IMG/VR virus record: IMGVR_UViG_3300035183_000323
Span: 1-20,390 of that record
DNA length: 20,390 nt
Direction: 5' to 3' (one strand)
From: a virus
Below the pieces are notes generated by a model. It was not told the origin of the DNA, did no database searches, and was given only the letters and a program-made list of their open reading frames with translations. The translations under genes and the position numbers were made by a program. Below, piece after piece: positions 13,431 through 19,943 of the stretch (its first letter is position 1; the number at the start of each line of letters is the position of its first letter).

Positions 13431-14025
13431 TCACGAGGCAGTGTCCCTCGCCGGCCAGGTGGCGCTCAAGCACAGCACGCCGGCCTGGTCGCTGGAGCAG
13501 GTGCAGCAGTACGGCGCGGCCATTGCCGACTTGCCGTACGAGCTGGCGCGCGAGGCGGTGGCCGCCTGGCTGCGCGCCCGCAGCGAGAAGCCGGAGTTCA
13601 GCGACATCCGCGTGGAGGTGGCGCGCCTGGTGCTGGAGGAGTCCGGCGTGGTCGTGCTCGACGCGGACGAGGCGTGGGGCGTGGTGCTGCGGTGGATGCG
13701 GCGCTACGGCCGCGACCGGCAGCTGCCGCAGCAGCCGTCCCTGGTGCGGCAGACGGCGCTCGACATGGGCTGGCTGTCGCTGTGCGAGAGCGACAAGCTG
13801 GAGGTCGTGCGCGCGCAGTTCGTGAAGGCGTACGAGGCGCGGCTGCGGCGCGTGCTGCGCGAGGCCGCCGCGTGCGACGGCGCGGTGTCGCCGCAGCTGC
13901 ACGAGCTGCAAGGCGGCGAGGAGCCGCCGGTGCGCCTGGTGCACGACGCCGCCAGGCCGGCGCTGACGCCGCCAACGCGCACGGCGACGCTGGACAGCCT
14001 GGTACGCGCCAAGGTGCCGCGATGA
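13423..14025 (+). CDS. Putative helicase-loader-like protein (G39P-like N-terminus), 200 aa
   Basis: Residues 18-70 (TPAWSLEQVQQYGAAIADLP then YELAREAVAAWLRA and EFSDIRVEVARL) follow the pattern of the N-terminal domain of G39P-type phage helicase loaders, in which a W/L-rich helix pair is followed by helices that end in a short P-x-F motif. The middle (about 85-150) is helical with Trp and Arg; the tail is Pro/Thr-rich and probably disordered. GGAGGGAAGCG precedes ATG 13423. It follows the DUF1376 gene and overlaps the next, a DnaI-type zinc protein, which supports a loader role. Family assignment is tentative. Confidence 0.5.
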   Translation: MDSHEAVSLAGQVALKHSTPAWSLEQVQQYGAAIADLPYELAREAVAAWLRARSEKPEFSDIRVEVARLVLEESGVVVLDADEAWGVVLRWMRRYGRDRQLPQQPSLVRQTALDMGWLSLCESDKLEVVRAQFVKAYEARLRRVLREAAACDGAVSPQLHELQGGEEPPVRLVHDAARPALTPPTRTATLDSLVRAKVPR

Positions 14026-14477
14026 TCCGGCCGCCGCAGATCGTAGACGGCGAGATCATCTCCACCTGGCGCAGCATGCTCAAGGCCGAGGACCTGGCGG
14101 CCTGCATGGCGCTGGTGCGCGAGCTGGACCGCCGCGACCCGGCCGCCGGCTGGGGCAGCCTGGAGCAGGCCGACGTGCTGCCGCATGTGCCGCTGCTGCT
14201 GAACGTGCTGGAGCAGCGCGCCGCCTGCGCGCAGTGTCCTGGCCTGCGCCAGTGTTGCGACCGGCCCGGCATGCCGCGCGGCGCGGTGGCGCGGCGCCTG
14301 GAGCTGCACGTGGACGGCGGGGATCGACCCGGCGTGCGCGTGTGGTATGGGGCGTGCGACGTGCGACGGCGCGCCAACGACGACGCCGCCGAGGAAGTAG
14401 CAGAGCGAGCACGGCGGCGCCGCCGCCGCAGAGGAGAGACCGCAGATGGACAGGCAGATGACACCCCGCCTTTCTAG
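14022..14477 (+). CDS. Stand-alone DnaI-type N-terminal zinc domain protein, 151 aa
   Basis: Residues 15-115 resemble the N-terminal domain of DnaI-type helicase loaders: a helix region rich in Leu, then C69-x2-C72-PGL-x2-C78 and a later C112, with strands GAVARRLELHVDGGDRP and VRVWYGAC between. In DnaI this domain binds the helicase and is followed by an AAA+ ATPase domain; here it ends in a basic run (seven arginines) and an acidic tail with no ATPase. ATG 14022 overlaps the previous stop as ATGA. A helicase-binding regulator is the likely role, with ATPase function elsewhere or unnecessary. Confidence 0.6.
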   Translation: MIRPPQIVDGEIISTWRSMLKAEDLAACMALVRELDRRDPAAGWGSLEQADVLPHVPLLLNVLEQRAACAQCPGLRQCCDRPGMPRGAVARRLELHVDGGDRPGVRVWYGACDVRRRANDDAAEEVAERARRRRRRRGETADGQADDTPPF

Positions 14478-14727
14478 CCCGCCGGCCGCCGGCGTCGCCG
14501 GCCAGCGCCACGTCGGCACGGTCGTGCACTGGCGCGACACCGGCTTCGGCTTCATCCGCGAGGACGGCACCGGCTTCAAGGTCTTCATGCACGTGACGCG
14601 CCTGCGCGACAAGGCGCTGTACACGGACCTGCCGCCAGGCACGCGCCTGGAGTACATGCGGCAGCAGGAGGAGAAGGGGCTGGCCGCCTTGGACGCGGTG
14701 GTGCTGGAGCTAGGCACCGCCACCTGA
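14446..14727 (+). CDS. Cold-shock domain protein, 93 aa
   Basis: After a 20-residue Pro-rich leader, the chain reads GTVVHWRDTGFGFIREDG with RNP1-like GFGFI (33-37), then FKVFMHVTRLRD with RNP2-like VFMHV (46-50) and a final strand LDAVVLEL. This is a cold-shock (CSD/OB-fold) single-stranded nucleic-acid binding domain. It probably binds ssDNA or RNA during replication. ATG 14446 lies 32 bases inside the upstream gene, with GGAGAG eight bases before it; ATG 14458 is an alternative. Confidence 0.8.
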   Translation: MDRQMTPRLSSPPAAGVAGQRHVGTVVHWRDTGFGFIREDGTGFKVFMHVTRLRDKALYTDLPPGTRLEYMRQQEEKGLAALDAVVLELGTAT

Positions 14728-14766
14728 CACGCAAACCCGCAGCAGCCGCAGCAGAGGAGAACGAAC

Positions 14767-15051
14767 ATGACACCACGCACACCGCAGCAGCAGGAGGCGC
14801 TGGCACTGGTCGGCCGCGACCTGATCGAGAACCCGCCGCGCATGCGCAAGCTCACCGTCGAGGTGCCGGAGCCGCTGTTTCAGCGCCTGGTCGAGATCGC
14901 GGAGCAGCTGCGCCGGCCAGGCCGGCGGCGCACGCCGCTCGGCCGCATCGCACGCGCCGCGCTCGCCATCGGCACGCCGCGCGTGGCCGCCACCGTGCCG
15001 GACATCCTGGCGCTGCGCGAGCAGCAGGAGGAGGCCGGCCATGGGCGCTGA
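14767..15051 (+). CDS. Ribbon-helix-helix-like DNA-binding protein, 94 aa
   Basis: Residues 25-70 have the order short strand (KLTVEVPEPL), helix (FQRLVEIAEQLRR) and, after a basic turn (RRTPLG), a second helix (RIARAALAIG), which suits a ribbon-helix-helix fold. The C-terminus is helical and acidic. A GAGGAGAAC site precedes the ATG. It may be a regulator of the operons here; the palindrome at 12096-12110 is a possible target. The assignment rests on pattern only. Confidence 0.5.
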   Translation: MTPRTPQQQEALALVGRDLIENPPRMRKLTVEVPEPLFQRLVEIAEQLRRPGRRRTPLGRIARAALAIGTPRVAATVPDILALREQQEEAGHGR

Positions 15052-15952
15052 CAGCCGCATCAGCTGGACCGACCACACGTTCAACCCCTGGTGGGGCTGC
15101 ACGAAGGTGAGCCCGGAGTGCGCGCACTGCTACGCGGACGCCTTCGCGCAGCGCGTCGGCCACCAGGTGTGGGGCGCGCAGGCGTCGCGCCGCTTCTTTG
15201 GCGACGCGCACTGGCGTGAGCCGGTGAAGTGGGACGCGGAGGCGGCGGCCAGCGGCACGCGCCCGCGCGTGTTCTGCGCCAGCATGGCCGACGTGCTGGA
15301 GGACCGCGACGACCTGGTGGCGCCGCGCGAGCGGCTGCTGGACCTGATCGAACGGACGCCGCACCTGACCTGGCTGCTGCTGACCAAGCGGCCGGAGCAC
15401 GCCGAGCGCATGCTGGCGCGCTGGTATCATCCCGCGCGGTGGCCGGCGCACGTCTGGTTCGGCACCACCATCGGTCATCAGGACAGCATGGATCGCCTGG
15501 GCTACCTGCGCATGGTGCCGGCGCCGGTGGTGTTCGTGAGCGCCGGCCCGGTGCTCGGGGAGCTGTCGTTCGTGGACGCCACCGAGGCCGGCCCGCTCAA
15601 CCTGCTGGCCGCGTTCGATGGCGACGAGCTGGACGGCACGCACTCGCGCAAGATCGACTGGCTGATCGTCGAAGGCGAGAGCAACCAACCCGGCAAGCCG
15701 GCGCGGCCGTGCGAGCTGAACGTGATGGAGCGCCTGGCGGCGCAGGCCGACGCCGCCGGCACCGCGTTTTTCTGCAAACAACTCGGCAGCAACCCGCACC
15801 GCAACGGCCGCGCCGCGCGCGAGCTGGTGCGCCGCAGCGGCGACCGCAACCTGACCAACCTGGCGCGGTTTCCGCAGGCGCTGCAGCGGCGCGAGCTGCC
15901 GACGCCGCTGACGCCGGCGCAGGTGGCGGAGGTGTTCCATGTCGTCGCCTGA
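15041..15952 (+). CDS. Phage Gp37/Gp68 (DUF5131) family protein, 303 aa
   Basis: The N-terminus SWTDHTFNPWWGCTKVSPEC then AHCYA is the DUF5131 signature, with C20-x6-C27-x2-C30. Other family landmarks are RVFCASMADVLED, WLLLTKRP, and FFCKQLGSNP near the end. The family looks radical-SAM-like by its cysteine pattern, but no activity is established. Two segments differ from the sequences I remember: VSAGPVLGEL (family usually S-x-E-P-L-L-G-P) and WLIVEGESN (usually W-x-I-x-G-G-E-S-G). ATG 15041 overlaps the preceding gene, and GGAGGCC is upstream. It is common in phages near replication and DNA-modification genes. Confidence 0.82.
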   Translation: MGADSRISWTDHTFNPWWGCTKVSPECAHCYADAFAQRVGHQVWGAQASRRFFGDAHWREPVKWDAEAAASGTRPRVFCASMADVLEDRDDLVAPRERLLDLIERTPHLTWLLLTKRPEHAERMLARWYHPARWPAHVWFGTTIGHQDSMDRLGYLRMVPAPVVFVSAGPVLGELSFVDATEAGPLNLLAAFDGDELDGTHSRKIDWLIVEGESNQPGKPARPCELNVMERLAAQADAAGTAFFCKQLGSNPHRNGRAARELVRRSGDRNLTNLARFPQALQRRELPTPLTPAQVAEVFHVVA

Positions 15953-16358
15953 CCGCCCGTTGACGGTGCGCCACGCGCTGCAGCGGCGGTCATGGGAGGC
16001 GCAGACGCTCGGCTGCGACAAGATGCCGACGCTCGACCAGTACCGCGACCTGGTGCAATGCCTGGCGGTGCTGCGGCAGGCCGTGCAGGACGACGAGGCG
16101 ATCCTGGCACGCCTGGTGCATGGCGGGACCACGGCCGCCGGCGTGCGCGCGGATGCGCAGGTGTTGCTGGAGCGCCGCGACACTGAGCACGTGATCACCA
16201 TCAACAACGGCGGCCGGTGCACGGCCTGCGGCGAGGAGCTGGTGTTCGAGATGCCGATCAGCTTCGAGGCAATGTCGCGCCAGGCTGCGCGCTTCGTGCT
16301 CGGGCACACGGCGTGCGCACGGGAGGAGGAGTCATGTCAGCCACGCGAGCAGGCGTAG
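15939..16358 (+). CDS. Hypothetical zinc-motif protein, 139 aa
   Basis: The N-terminal half is helical (YRDLVQCLAVLRQAVQDDEA). The C-terminal half has a zinc-like pattern, C94-x2-C97 (RCTACGEEL), with H123 and C126 further on (GHTACA). A CxxC plus HxxC arrangement about 25 residues apart is typical of small zinc ribbons. ATG 15939 lies inside the DUF5131 end, with GGAGG before it. No family was recognised. Confidence 0.55.
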   Translation: MSSPDRPLTVRHALQRRSWEAQTLGCDKMPTLDQYRDLVQCLAVLRQAVQDDEAILARLVHGGTTAAGVRADAQVLLERRDTEHVITINNGGRCTACGEELVFEMPISFEAMSRQAARFVLGHTACAREEESCQPREQA

Positions 16359-16774
16359 TGGCCGCCACGCTGCTGCTGCTGGCATGCGCGCGGCCAGTGC
16401 CGCCGGAGGCGCTGCGCGCGGGCCTGGCGGCGCAGGTGGCGCCAGAGACCGAGACGCCCACGCCGCCGGCCACCGCCACCACGACCAGCACGGCGACCCG
16501 CACGCGCACGCCGACGCGCACGGCTACCTCGCCGCCAACGGCGACGCCGACGAGCCGATGGTATGGCCCGTCCATGGCGGCGGCGATGCGCGCCGTGCAG
16601 ACGCCCTGTCCCAGCATCCCGGCCGGCTGCTTCGGGCAGCCGCCGGAGTGCCTGGTGGACCTCTGCTACTGCGTGCGGGTGTGCGAGCCGCACGGCTGGC
16701 GCCAGGCGCCTGGCCTGTCGCCGGACGGCGTGTGGGCCGGGCGCGGGGTGGCGTGCAGCTGCCGGGAGGACTGA
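16334..16774 (+). CDS. Putative lipoprotein with Thr/Pro-rich spacer and Cys-rich domain, 146 aa
   Basis: MSATRAGVVAATLLLLAC is a lipoprotein signal peptide, with C18 as the lipidated cysteine. Residues 38-74 are a Thr/Pro/Ala low-complexity spacer of the style frequent in surface proteins of Chloroflexota. The C-terminal domain has eight cysteines (C92, C99, C106, C111, C113, C117, C141, C143), suggesting disulfides. The start has GGAGGAGGAG just upstream. Phage lipoproteins can act in superinfection exclusion or membrane interaction, but nothing here shows which. It overlaps both neighbours, so it belongs to the operon. Confidence 0.65.
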   Translation: MSATRAGVVAATLLLLACARPVPPEALRAGLAAQVAPETETPTPPATATTTSTATRTRTPTRTATSPPTATPTSRWYGPSMAAAMRAVQTPCPSIPAGCFGQPPECLVDLCYCVRVCEPHGWRQAPGLSPDGVWAGRGVACSCRED

Positions 16775-17529
16775 TGGCCTGCTGCCTCAACAACTGCGGC
16801 GACCCGCGCAAAGGCCGCTGGTGCCACTGCGGGCACGCGCTGGCGCATGCCGACCCCAAGTACCCGCTGCAGCATCGCGCCCGCGCGCCGTTCGCCTGCG
16901 CGGCGCCAGGCTGCTGGTGTCTCGGCTTCCGCAGCCGCCCCACGCCGCTGCACTGCCCGGAGCCGCAGGCGGTGCGGCTGTCGCGCGAGGACCTGCGGTA
17001 CTGCCAGGAGGTGGCGGCGGCGCGCATGCAGGAGCAGCGGGCGCAGAACTGGACCGTGGACCGCAAGCGCGAGCAAGAGAACCAGGAGCTGGGGGCGATG
17101 GTGGAGTACGCCGCTGGCGTCGCGTTACTGCTGGACCCGACCGAGACCTGCCGCTGGGAGCCGGAGCGCAGCGGCGACGGGGGCCGCTTCTTCCGCCTGC
17201 GCGACGGCCGCCTGGCCGAAGCCAAAGGCACGCGCACCGGCCGCCTGCTGCTGCCGCAGTACACCTGCGGGCAGCCGCCAGTGGACTGGACGCCGCCCCG
17301 GTGCGACGTGGTGATCCTTGGCGCCCCGCATAGCGCCGCCCTGGACACCGTGATGCTGCTCGGCTACGCCACCCCGGCCATCTGCACCCGGCACCGCGAG
17401 GTGCAGCAGTACGGCGCCACGCGCGAGGCGGTGTGGACGGTGCAGAGCTGGTGGCTGCGGCCGGTGCACGAGCTGACCGGCATCGCACAACAGGAGGACG
17501 CCCATGGCCATGCCGCCACCGGCGCGTGA
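16774..17529 (+). CDS. Cys-rich N-terminus plus possible PD-(D/E)XK-fold domain, 251 aa
   Basis: The first 62 residues hold nine cysteines and several histidines (CCLNNCGD, CHCGHALAHAD, GCWCLGF) and look like a zinc-binding module. The remainder contains E111 in MVEYAAGVALLL, then RFFRLRDGRLAEAKGTRTG with D144, E149 and K151, and RCDVVILGAPH. A Glu, an Asp and E-x-K in this order suits a PD-(D/E)XK-like fold seen in uncharacterised phage proteins, but the match is by eye. ATG 16774 overlaps the preceding stop as TGATG; the longer frame upstream is a shadow. Confidence 0.5.
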   Translation: MACCLNNCGDPRKGRWCHCGHALAHADPKYPLQHRARAPFACAAPGCWCLGFRSRPTPLHCPEPQAVRLSREDLRYCQEVAAARMQEQRAQNWTVDRKREQENQELGAMVEYAAGVALLLDPTETCRWEPERSGDGGRFFRLRDGRLAEAKGTRTGRLLLPQYTCGQPPVDWTPPRCDVVILGAPHSAALDTVMLLGYATPAICTRHREVQQYGATREAVWTVQSWWLRPVHELTGIAQQEDAHGHAATGA

Positions 17530-18139
17530 GCGCATCAACCCGTACCTGGACCAGGACGCGCGGCACGTGGTGCAACAGCACCTGGCGCGCTACGGCCTGG
17601 CGGCGAGCTACGTGCACGCGCGGCGCGTGTTGGACGTGGCGTGCGGCACCGGCTACGGCAGCGCCATCCTCGCGGCCTGCGGCGCGGTGCAGGTGACCGC
17701 GATGGACCGCCAGCGGCCGTCGCCGCCGCAGATCATGCGGATGGATCTGGCCGGCGACGTGCGGTTCCTGGAATGCGACCTGGACGCGACGGCGCTGGAC
17801 CCGCTGCCTGGCGGCACGTACGACGTGGCCGTGTGCTTCGAGACGCTGGAGCACCTGCAGCACCCGCGCCGCTTCCTGCGCCGCCTGGCGCACCAGGCCC
17901 GCCAGCTGCTGGTGAGCGTGCCCTGGAACGAGCGGCCAGGCGCCAACCCGTACCACCTGCACCACTGGCAGCCGCGCGGCTTGAGCGGCGAGCTGGCGCA
18001 GAACGGCTGGCTGCCGGTGTACGCCTGGAAGCAGGTGGGGGCGCATGCGCGGCTGCTGCCGCTCACGGTGGACGAGACACTGCCGTCGCCATGCACCGGC
18101 ACGGTGATCTTTGAGGCGCGCAGCCGCCACCTGGCTTGA
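17504..18139 (+). CDS. Class I SAM-dependent methyltransferase, 211 aa
   Basis: Motif I is RVLDVACGTGYGSAIL (41-56), motif II ends at D68 (VTAMD), and the later acidic CFETLEHLQHP (111-121) is typical of Methyltransf_11/23-type small-molecule or general methyltransferases. No DPPY/NPPY motif of DNA adenine or cytosine-N4 enzymes is seen, so a DNA target is not supported. The substrate is unknown. AGGAGG precedes ATG 17504, which lies inside the end of the previous gene. The protein ends shortly before an untranslated spacer and the Lys-rich micro-protein. Confidence 0.8.
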   Translation: MAMPPPARERINPYLDQDARHVVQQHLARYGLAASYVHARRVLDVACGTGYGSAILAACGAVQVTAMDRQRPSPPQIMRMDLAGDVRFLECDLDATALDPLPGGTYDVAVCFETLEHLQHPRRFLRRLAHQARQLLVSVPWNERPGANPYHLHHWQPRGLSGELAQNGWLPVYAWKQVGAHARLLPLTVDETLPSPCTGTVIFEARSRHLA

Positions 18140-18192
18140 CAGCGCGCGGTGGCGGCGCGCACAGACGCGAGCGCGGAAAGGAGGTGAGGACC

Positions 18193-18306
18193 ATGGCAGC
18201 GACGACCGGCAAAGGGAAAGGCCCGGTGGCCAAGATGCCCAAGGCGAAGAACTCGTCCGGCGCGAAGAAGACCGCTGGCAGCAAGGCGGTGCGCACGAAG
18301 AAGTGA
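18193..18306 (+). CDS. Lys/Ala-rich micro-protein, 37 aa
   Basis: The protein has Lys, Ala, Gly and Ser as main residues (ATTGKGKGPVAKMPKAKN, then KKTAGSKAVRTKK), no hydrophobic core, and resembles the basic tails of histone H1-like or DNA-binding proteins. The ribosome site AAAGGAGGTGAGG is one of the strongest in the window, which suggests high expression. A perfect 10-bp hairpin follows ten bases after the stop. Binding to DNA or RNA by charge is plausible, but there is no motif to confirm. Confidence 0.6.
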   Translation: MAATTGKGKGPVAKMPKAKNSSGAKKTAGSKAVRTKK

Positions 18307-18315
18307 GCACGGCTG

Positions 18316-18342
18316 GCGGCGCCGGTTCCAGGCCGGCGCCGC
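18316..18342 (+). terminator. Strong GC hairpin without T-run
   Basis: GCGGCGCCGG (18316-18325) pairs perfectly with CCGGCGCCGC (18333-18342) around the loop TTCCAGG. No T-tract follows, so it is not a standard intrinsic terminator. It may slow transcription, protect the upstream mRNA end, or mark a processing site between the micro-protein and the next gene. Confidence 0.55.
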
Positions 18343-18373
18343 ACCGTGTAGCAGGCAGCAGCAGGGAGCAGTG

Positions 18374-18574
18374 ATGCACTATATCGAACTCGACCTCAGC
18401 GACGACGCCGGTCAGCGCATCGTGCGCGAGCTGCGCGAGCGCGTCGGCAGCGTCTATTTCGAGGACGGCCGTGGCTGGTCGCACGAGATCATGGTGTCCC
18501 GCCTGGACCGCAGCCTGGGGCCAGACCGGGAGGCTACGTGGCACCAGGACGTGCACACCGCCTGCCGGCCATGA
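18374..18574 (+). CDS. Small hypothetical protein, 66 aa
   Basis: This 66-aa protein starts MHYIELDLSDDAGQRIVREL and has an acidic/aromatic centre (VYFEDGRGWSHEIMVSRLD). GGGAG is upstream; an adjacent GTG at 18371 is an alternative start. No family was recognised. Its TGA overlaps the ATG of the 14-codon frame at 18571. Confidence 0.55.
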   Translation: MHYIELDLSDDAGQRIVRELRERVGSVYFEDGRGWSHEIMVSRLDRSLGPDREATWHQDVHTACRP

Positions 18575-18615
18575 TACCAGGCGCGCAGGCATGCAGCGTA
18601 CGCAGTCGAACATGA
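18571..18615 (+). CDS. 14-residue coupling mini-cistron (candidate)
   Basis: ATG 18571 overlaps the preceding TGA as ATGA, and its own TGA (18613-18615) overlaps the ATG of the HNH gene as ATGA. The peptide (MIPGAQACSVRSRT) is too short to judge. There is no separate ribosome site for the HNH start, so the mini-frame may simply carry ribosomes across by termination-reinitiation. Confidence 0.3.
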   Translation: MIPGAQACSVRSRT

Positions 18616-19040
18616 GCACGAAAGGAACCAGCGCCTTCTCGGAGGCACGGCGGGCGCAGTGGCGCGCCTACTTCCAGCGCCGCAAGGCGCAGCGCCGCGA
18701 CTACGCGCTGCGCTACCTCGGCGGGCGCTGCTGTCACTGCGGGCACGAGTACACCGGCCGCAACGCGCAGGACTTCGAGTTCGACCACCTGCGCGACAAG
18801 GTGGCCGCGATCACCAACGCGCTCACCTGGCGGCTCTCGCGCCTGCTAGAGGAGTTGAACAAGTGCCAGCTGCTGTGCGTCCGCTGCCACTACGTGAAGA
18901 CCTGGGGGCATCCGCCGCGGCGTGTGGTACGACGCAAACGACAACCCGGTCTACGACAGGTCGGCGGCGTGTGGTACGACGCAAACGACAACCCGGTCTA
19001 CGACGACGACGAAGGAGGAACGCAGGCATGGAGTGGTTGA
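18612..19040 (+). CDS. HNH endonuclease-like protein with duplicated tail region, 142 aa
   Basis: A basic N-terminus (FQRRKAQRRDYALRY) precedes an HNH-type zinc core: C41-x-C43 in CCHCGHEY, D58-H59 in FEFDHL, and C89-x2-C92-H93 in LLCVRCHYVKT. This pattern of two cysteine pairs around a D-H is common in phage HNH nucleases that nick or cut DNA during replication or packaging. The C-terminal 45 residues include an out-of-frame reading of the first copy and an in-frame reading of the second copy of a 41-bp repeat (see 18917-19004). ATG 18612 is chosen for its ATGA junction; ATG 18591 is the alternative. Confidence 0.72.
   Translation: MSTKGTSAFSEARRAQWRAYFQRRKAQRRDYALRYLGGRCCHCGHEYTGRNAQDFEFDHLRDKVAAITNALTWRLSRLLEELNKCQLLCVRCHYVKTWGHPPRRVVRRKRQPGLRQVGGVWYDANDNPVYDDDEGGTQAWSG
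18917..19004 (+). repeat. 41-bp direct repeat with 47-bp period in the HNH tail
   Basis: Bases 18917-18957 and 18964-19004 are identical, separated by AGGTCG. The period of 47 is not a multiple of three, so it shifts the frame: one copy reads RRKRQPGLR and the other VWYDANDNPVYD. With one copy removed, the HNH frame would run through to the TGA at 19070-19072, which overlaps the ATG of the ParB-like gene. Confidence 0.9.
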
Positions 19041-19072
19041 TCATCACGGCGCAGGGCGAGGGTTGGCTATGA
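19028..19072 (+). CDS. 14-residue mini-cistron before the ParB-like gene (candidate)
   Basis: ATG 19028 has AAGGAGGAACGC upstream, and the frame (MEWLIITAQGEGWL) ends in TGA overlapping the ParB-like ATG as ATGA. It is either a coupling leader peptide or, if the 47-bp duplication is recent, the former C-terminus of the HNH protein. The latter explains the otherwise surprising exact ATGA junction. Confidence 0.4.
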   Translation: MEWLIITAQGEGWL

Positions 19073-19728
19073 GCCGGCGGCTGAACCAGCAGGAGGCCGA
19101 GGCGCTGGCCACGGCGACCCCGCCGCCGTCCGCGCTGGTCAACGTGCGCGACCGCGTGCGCGAGTTTCGCCGCATCGCCGCCACCGAGCTGCAGGACAAC
19201 ACCGGCAACTGGCGCGAGCACCCGCTGACGCAGCGCCAGGTGCTGCGCAGCGTCATGGAGCAGGTCGGCATCGCCGGCGCGCTGCTGGTGTACGAGAGCG
19301 AGCGCAACGGCGGCGCGCTGACGCTAGTGGACGGCCACCTGCGCAAAGGGGACTACCCCGGCGTCGAGTGGCCATGCCTGGTGCTGGACGTGACGGACGC
19401 GGAGGCCGACCTGCTGCTGGCCACGCACGACCCGATCACCCAGATGGCCGCCACCAGCCGCGACCAACTACAGGTGCTGCTGCAAGGGCTGCAGGGGCAA
19501 GGCCAGGAGCTGGACGCGGCGCTGGCGAGCATCGCCGCCGCCAACGGCCTGGAGCTGGCGCACGTCGAGGTGCCGCCCATGGGCGCGGTCGGCGGCACGC
19601 AGGCGCCGGTGGAGTCCATCACGCTCAAGGTGCAGGTGGGCAACGTCGGCGAGCGCGTGGAGATCACCCGGCAGCTGGCCGAGTTCCTGGCCGAACACCC
19701 GGACTGGCAAGCGGTGATCGCGCAATGA
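19069..19728 (+). CDS. ParB N-terminal-like domain protein, 219 aa
   Basis: Residues 28-125 match the ParB/sulfiredoxin-like domain used in phage and mobile-element proteins next to DNA modification genes: RDRVREFRRIAATELQDNTG, NWREHPLTQRQ, a valine-rich strand, LVDGHLR (86-92) and AEADLLLATHDPI. The GHLR segment corresponds to the GxRR nucleotide-binding loop. The C-terminal part is helical, followed by a strand region (ESITLKVQVGN) and a final helix. A DNA-segregation role is less likely than CTPase/nuclease-like activity or regulation, since no HTH domain is clear. ATG 19069 overlaps the previous stop. Confidence 0.75.
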   Translation: MSRRLNQQEAEALATATPPPSALVNVRDRVREFRRIAATELQDNTGNWREHPLTQRQVLRSVMEQVGIAGALLVYESERNGGALTLVDGHLRKGDYPGVEWPCLVLDVTDAEADLLLATHDPITQMAATSRDQLQVLLQGLQGQGQELDAALASIAAANGLELAHVEVPPMGAVGGTQAPVESITLKVQVGNVGERVEITRQLAEFLAEHPDWQAVIAQ

Positions 19729-19943
19729 GCCGCGACCTGCCGTGCGTCGTGGTGGTCGTGTGCGTGGCGCACGCCGCCGTGGAGGTCTGCGGCTGCACGT
19801 TCACGCCGCCGCTGCAGGTGCTGCCGCAGCTAGGGCAGCGCGTGGACATGGCGGCGCACATGAACTGCAGCCAGCCGCTGCCGTTGCCGGGCGCGACCAT
19901 CGCCGCTGCTGTTCAACTGAGACCTCGGCCGTGCACCAGCTGA
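19725..19943 (+). CDS. Hypothetical protein, 72 aa
   Basis: ATG 19725 overlaps the ParB-like TGA as ATGA. The chain has a valine-rich N-terminus (LPCVVVVVCVAHAAVEVCG) and a Pro-rich C-terminus, with six cysteines. No family was recognised. Its end overlaps the GTG start of the next gene. Confidence 0.4.
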   Translation: MSRDLPCVVVVVCVAHAAVEVCGCTFTPPLQVLPQLGQRVDMAAHMNCSQPLPLPGATIAAAVQLRPRPCTS

